A stretch of 64,000 bases of DNA, taken from Sipunculus nudus (lineage: Eukaryota > Annelida > Sipuncula > Golfingiida > Sipunculidae). A model generated the notes under the pieces. It was not told where the DNA came from, searched no databases, and saw nothing but the letters and a program-made list of their open reading frames with translations. Position numbers and translations under genes: made by a program. This document shows positions 60,278-64,000 of the stretch, piece by piece; within the stretch, counting starts at the first letter, position 1; each line of letters opens with the position of its first letter. The DNA is taken from positions 65,637,953-65,701,952 of the forward strand of contig CM049311.1 of assembly GCA_026874595.1 (NCBI GenBank), given 5' to 3'.

Positions 60278-61771
60278 GATAAATTACATAAACATGGGTG
60301 ATTCTGTGGTAACGACTTCACAGAAAAAGTATTATTTTGTAAGCATATGCAGGTTAAATGTAAACAGAACTTGATAAGGTGTTTCCTTGAAGTGTAACAG
60401 ATTTTTATTTTAAAGTTTGACAGTTAATATAAGTAGTCCCGGCTAACCCACAGTGCCTAACTGGACGAGGTTCGTTTTGAGAAGAGGATGCACTGTCATA
60501 CTGTCTCATCTGGGTCAGATGATTGATAACTCCTCACACACTTTGTCATTTCAATTTTCAGTGCAATATTTTAACACTATATATCTGACAGATCACAAAA
60601 TCTTAACAAATTTACAAAAGTATAACATAAAATTTGTATCAATTAAAAGTTTTGGATGAGGAACATGGGTTTGTCAAGTCAGCCATAGTCCAAAGAGAAA
60701 ATGTCACAATCTACATCTGAGAGATTGGAAAATTGTCATTAATATCAGTTGCAAATTTTTTTAAATACCAACTCTGTCTTTTGATCTGCCAGCTGGAGAC
60801 TGCACTGGTTTTGAGCTTTTGTGATTTTCATCTCTTGGGTGCTGGCACATGGTGAAAATTGGTTAAATTTATGGGCTCTAAATCAAAGATTGAAGTGGTT
60901 TACACAGTTTTCAAATGTGTATAAATATTTTATCCCTAGTGCATCATATTATTATATTCCTGTATTTGTTCTATTTTTGGAAAGTGACACAGTTAACAGA
61001 ATATTATAAATAGTCAGAGTGGCCAGAGTATTATTAGTAGTCACCGGCCAGATGTTATCGGACAATCATTTCCAGCAGGCCACATCATGAACATACCAAT
61101 AAAATATTTGATTTTCTCAATATTCCAGTTTATATAATTTGGTATACTGTAATTTGGAGTCAGTGTCTTATCAATATATTTTGGATTCACCTATAATCTA
61201 CTGAAATCAGGATTTAAATTGTATGCTATGATATTAAAGGGCTCTCATTGGTGAGCAAATACCTGTGCCAAGACTTTAACATTCACACTCCTGTACCAGA
61301 TGAGTGAAAACATAATAAAACTTTACATTTTAACAAAAATGTCCATAAACCCAAGTCTAAAAATTGCAATTTTTGTATCACTGAAAGCTATTTAGTTTTA
61401 CAGCTAACATTTTCTGTGTAAACTTGATATAAAAGAAAATTGTGTGTGAAATGTAGGTTTTGGCTAATGTTTTATTGGAAGTATTGTATGTTCTGTTTAT
61501 CAGGATTACCCAAAGCAGGTGAATAGAGAATTAATAACATACTGAAATCTGGCATTGATTTGGGTGTTATCACTGCTGTATCTCAGCATCAACTGTAATA
61601 TTTCACAACTTATGCCCGTCAAACTGACCTGATTGGTCCATGAAATTTGATGAAAAAGGTCCTTGAAAATCATTAAAAAATATCGACCCATTGTAATAAT
61701 GTCATATAATTAAAGGAGCTTCAAAGTTAACAAAGAATTTACTACCATGCATGTGCTGCTGGATGTACTCA
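60278..61771. other. Intron 3, no gene recognised
   Basis: AT-rich intronic sequence with several short open frames on both strands and no domain. No exon with plausible splice sites is recognised. Confidence 0.45.
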
Positions 61772-61774
61772 CTG

Positions 61775-62056
61775 TCCACAGGCTTCTTCGGCTCAGAGGC
61801 AGAGCACAGGACTCAAAGCAGTGAGATTTTTAGTTCAAAACTCAGCTGAGGTGCTGAGATTTTTCGGCCCCACCCAGGGTGAGTGCTCTACAGGCTTAAT
61901 GGGAAGGCTGTTTACAAAGGCTGTGTTTCACACACATACAACTGCACCTTTCAGGGGTTCCCCAGTGGTATAACCAAGAAATGGGGAAGATCACGCATTA
62001 AAGGCCCGCAGGTGCAGTAGTCTTCAGGCCTGGTCAACGCCAGGATATTAATTGAG
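61775..62056 (+). mobile_element. tRNA-derived SINE, + strand copy
   Basis: 'CAGGCTTCTTCGGCTCAGAG' and 'GCAGAGCACAGGACTCAAAG' give the A-box region; AGTTCAAAACTC matches the B-box consensus GWTCRANNC; 'CTGAGGTGCTGAGATTTTTC', 'CCAGGGTGAGTGCTCTACAG' and 'CTGGTCAACGCCAGGATATT' follow in the order of the minus-strand copy at 36056-35730. Copies differ by many substitutions, so the family is old. Confidence 0.7.
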
Positions 62057-63350
62057 AGGAAAGGTGTGATACTGCCCTGTCATGTAGTCCTAAACTTGAA
62101 TGGATTTCTGCAGATGTAATATATCTAGTTAAGTTTGCATTGAAAAAATATGGGTGGTTTAGTCCAAAAAAAAAAAATATTTAAAAAAAAGATGTACCAG
62201 CTGTCATGTTATATGACAGTTCTTGTAAGTAGGTACTCTATCCAGCGATATCTTATTCCTGGATGACGATGAGAAAACCAGCCAGAAAATGATCTGAAGG
62301 GCAGTAGCTGTGTCATATTTATCATTCAGCAGGTGGTCTTTTCTTCCATGTGGTGCTGCACATAACCTTACCAGCATCTTTTGTAACCTTTATCGTAACA
62401 AAGTAAAAAGCTTGGTTGATGTTTCTAAAGGGTAACATCATTTTCAAGCTACAGTGGTATGTTAAAGAATATGGCTTACATCTTTTGGAGTCAACATGTT
62501 TTATTTCATAGAGAAGGATATCTCTGCTGGCAGTGTGATCAAGTACTTCATAAGACTATTGAGATGTGTACTGCAAAGGGCATTGTGTATTACTGCTAAT
62601 AAGTCTTTAATCTTGTGTTATTTTACCCTGCTAGCACTAGCTTGTGCCTGATCTCATACTGTACCGCTGATGCTGAGCTTATTATTTCCAACAGAAAAAC
62701 ACAATGCCAGTATTCGACTGCATTCTTAACACATTATCATACCTTGATAATTCAGGAAGGTTTGATTGGTATGCTGGGATGTGTTGGTATCTGAGCTGAT
62801 AGGAATGTGTAAAACATGCCTTTCAGTACAGACCTCCCAGCGTGGTCATGTGATTATAAAATGTTTATGAATAAAACAATACAAAGGTATCTCGATAGCC
62901 ATTTCTGGTCATGTGACTGTATTATCAATATTTTTTGTTTTACATCAACAAGAAGTCCATGGCCCAGACCTTCTTCGGACAACTAAATTCTTATATAAAA
63001 TATCTCATAGGGAGAATTTGTCATTCTTGTCAGAAAAGGACTGCAAGAAAATTGGGAATATTTGTATCTCCTTTTGACCAATTTTTATGAAGCCAAAATC
63101 CCTGCAGCACCTTTGATTTGCCCCAGGGTTAAAAAGTCCCAGACAAACCTTGACCATTTAAGCTAAGATTTCCCTTGTACAGAACGCAGCTTGTGCAATG
63201 TGTTTAGAGATTTCTTATGTTTCAGCATGGCGACATGCATATTTACATACATGTTGCTAAAGGATACCAGCAGAAATGGCAAAATCACAACATGCAGATA
63301 AATCATTTTGCTGTATAGGCATTCAGCATGCCGGATCCACGTATATGTCA
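62057..63350. other. Intron 3, no gene recognised
   Basis: Non-coding sequence with a poly-A tract near 62166-62190. No coding or repeat feature supported. Confidence 0.5.
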
Positions 63351-63354
63351 GAGA

Positions 63355-63645
63355 CGAGATTGAAATCCAGGCGGATTTTAAATTTGCCTAGACGAGATTG
63401 CGATTGTGATCTCGCCTAGGCGGATTGCAATAGTGATCTCGGCTAGACGGATTTTAAACTCGCCTAGACGAGATCACAATCGCAATCTCGCCTAGGCGAG
63501 ATTAAAATCCATCATGGAGCAGGCCAGGATTTTAATCTCGCCTAGGCGAGTTTAAAATCAGTCTGGTGTCATCCAGGCGAGTTTAAAATCTGCCTGATAT
63601 CACTTGGGCGAGTTTAAAATCTGCCTAGGCGAGATTAAAATAGTG
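63355..63645. repeat. Dense palindromic repeat cluster (CCTAGGCGAG modules)
   Basis: About 290 bp are built from a few words, CCTAGGCGAG, TTTAAAATC and GATTGCGATTGTGATC, in alternating orientation. Arms 63373-63422 and 63461-63510 are inverted copies identical at 45 of 50 positions around a 38-nt spacer; the core 63393-63414 versus 63469-63490 is perfect (22 bp). A further perfect 20-bp palindrome is at 63484-63503, and 63528-63559 is a 32-nt palindrome with a single mismatched pair. Three more half-units follow (63571-63590, 63605-63620, 63623-63640). The block is CpG-rich in an AT-rich, CpG-poor setting. No coding capacity; I do not recognise the family. Confidence 0.85.
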
Positions 63646-63730
63646 ATCTGATCTAATTTCCCAATAAATTATGCATTGTAATTGACTTAGGAAAGATGTT
63701 TTCAGTCAGATTTTCAATATTTTAACACTG

Positions 63731-63980
63731 AATGGTTATGTATAGTTCACAAGTTATATATTTATTAATATTAACAGAATATTATATTATTAATGTTATA
63801 ATTAACATTAATTTTGGAAATGGAATATTTTATATTATATATTTTTTATTAATATGGTTATGTATAGTTCACAAGTAATTTATATTTAATAATATTTACA
63901 GAATATTATAATATTTATGTAATAATTAACATTAATTTTTTTATTTTATATTTTTATTTATAAACTAGGTAATAAGAAAC
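63731..63980. repeat. ~123-bp AT-rich tandem duplication
   Basis: GGTTATGTATAGTTCACAAG occurs at 63734 and 63856, followed in both by similar 'ATATTTA', 'ACAGAATATTATA' and 'AATTAACATTAATTTT' blocks. Two diverged units; the second may continue to the window end. Confidence 0.75.
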
Positions 63981-64000
63981 TTACATTGGTATTGTATATG

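Overview
The window looks like nuclear DNA of an invertebrate animal, most likely a mollusc (inference). It is AT-rich and intron-dominated, and almost every feature outside three short exons is a mobile element or a tandem repeat. There are no bacterial operons, rRNA genes or CRISPR arrays. The one host gene I can support is a DHHC-type protein S-palmitoyltransferase of the ZDHHC9/14/18 group, closest by eye to ZDHHC14. It lies on the + strand and is incomplete: exon 1 (14821-15047), exon 2 (36431-36591) and exon 3 (46163-46321) join in phase across introns of 21.4 and 9.6 kb. The exon with the catalytic DHHC tetrad must lie beyond 64000, because I find nothing matching it in the 17.7 kb after exon 3.

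Left of the gene (1-14.6 kb) there is a short 5-bp-TSD MITE, a reverse-oriented Helentron-like element (1747-4431) split by an 800-bp solo LTR, a decayed LINE endonuclease (6.5-7.1 kb), a truncated MITE, and a decayed coding relic of an uncharacterised mobile gene (11.4-13.7 kb, minus strand). The solo LTR carries a TATA box preceded by canonical heat-shock-element arrays.

Intron 1 (15-36.4 kb) holds a 2.1-kb long-TIR element, SINE copies, an 87-bp exact tandem duplication, a 29-bp minisatellite (20.5-21.0 kb) and a cluster of Helentron-like elements at 23.1-31.7 kb in which one element is nested cleanly inside another. Intron 2 and the start of intron 3 (38.0-53.3 kb) contain two copies of a related element. 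The first (38001-45990) is split by two other elements. The second (47436-53253) is split by a 4.7-kb non-LTR retrotransposon with a 16-bp target-site duplication. The cores of these elements are ~145-bp tandem units carrying AGGTCA direct repeats.

The right end (53-64 kb) has sparse repeats: (TA)n, a MITE with TAAAGGGAC ends, a SINE, and at 63.35-63.65 kb a dense palindromic cluster built from CCTAGGCGAG modules that I cannot assign to a known family. All family assignments are by eye; no database was searched.
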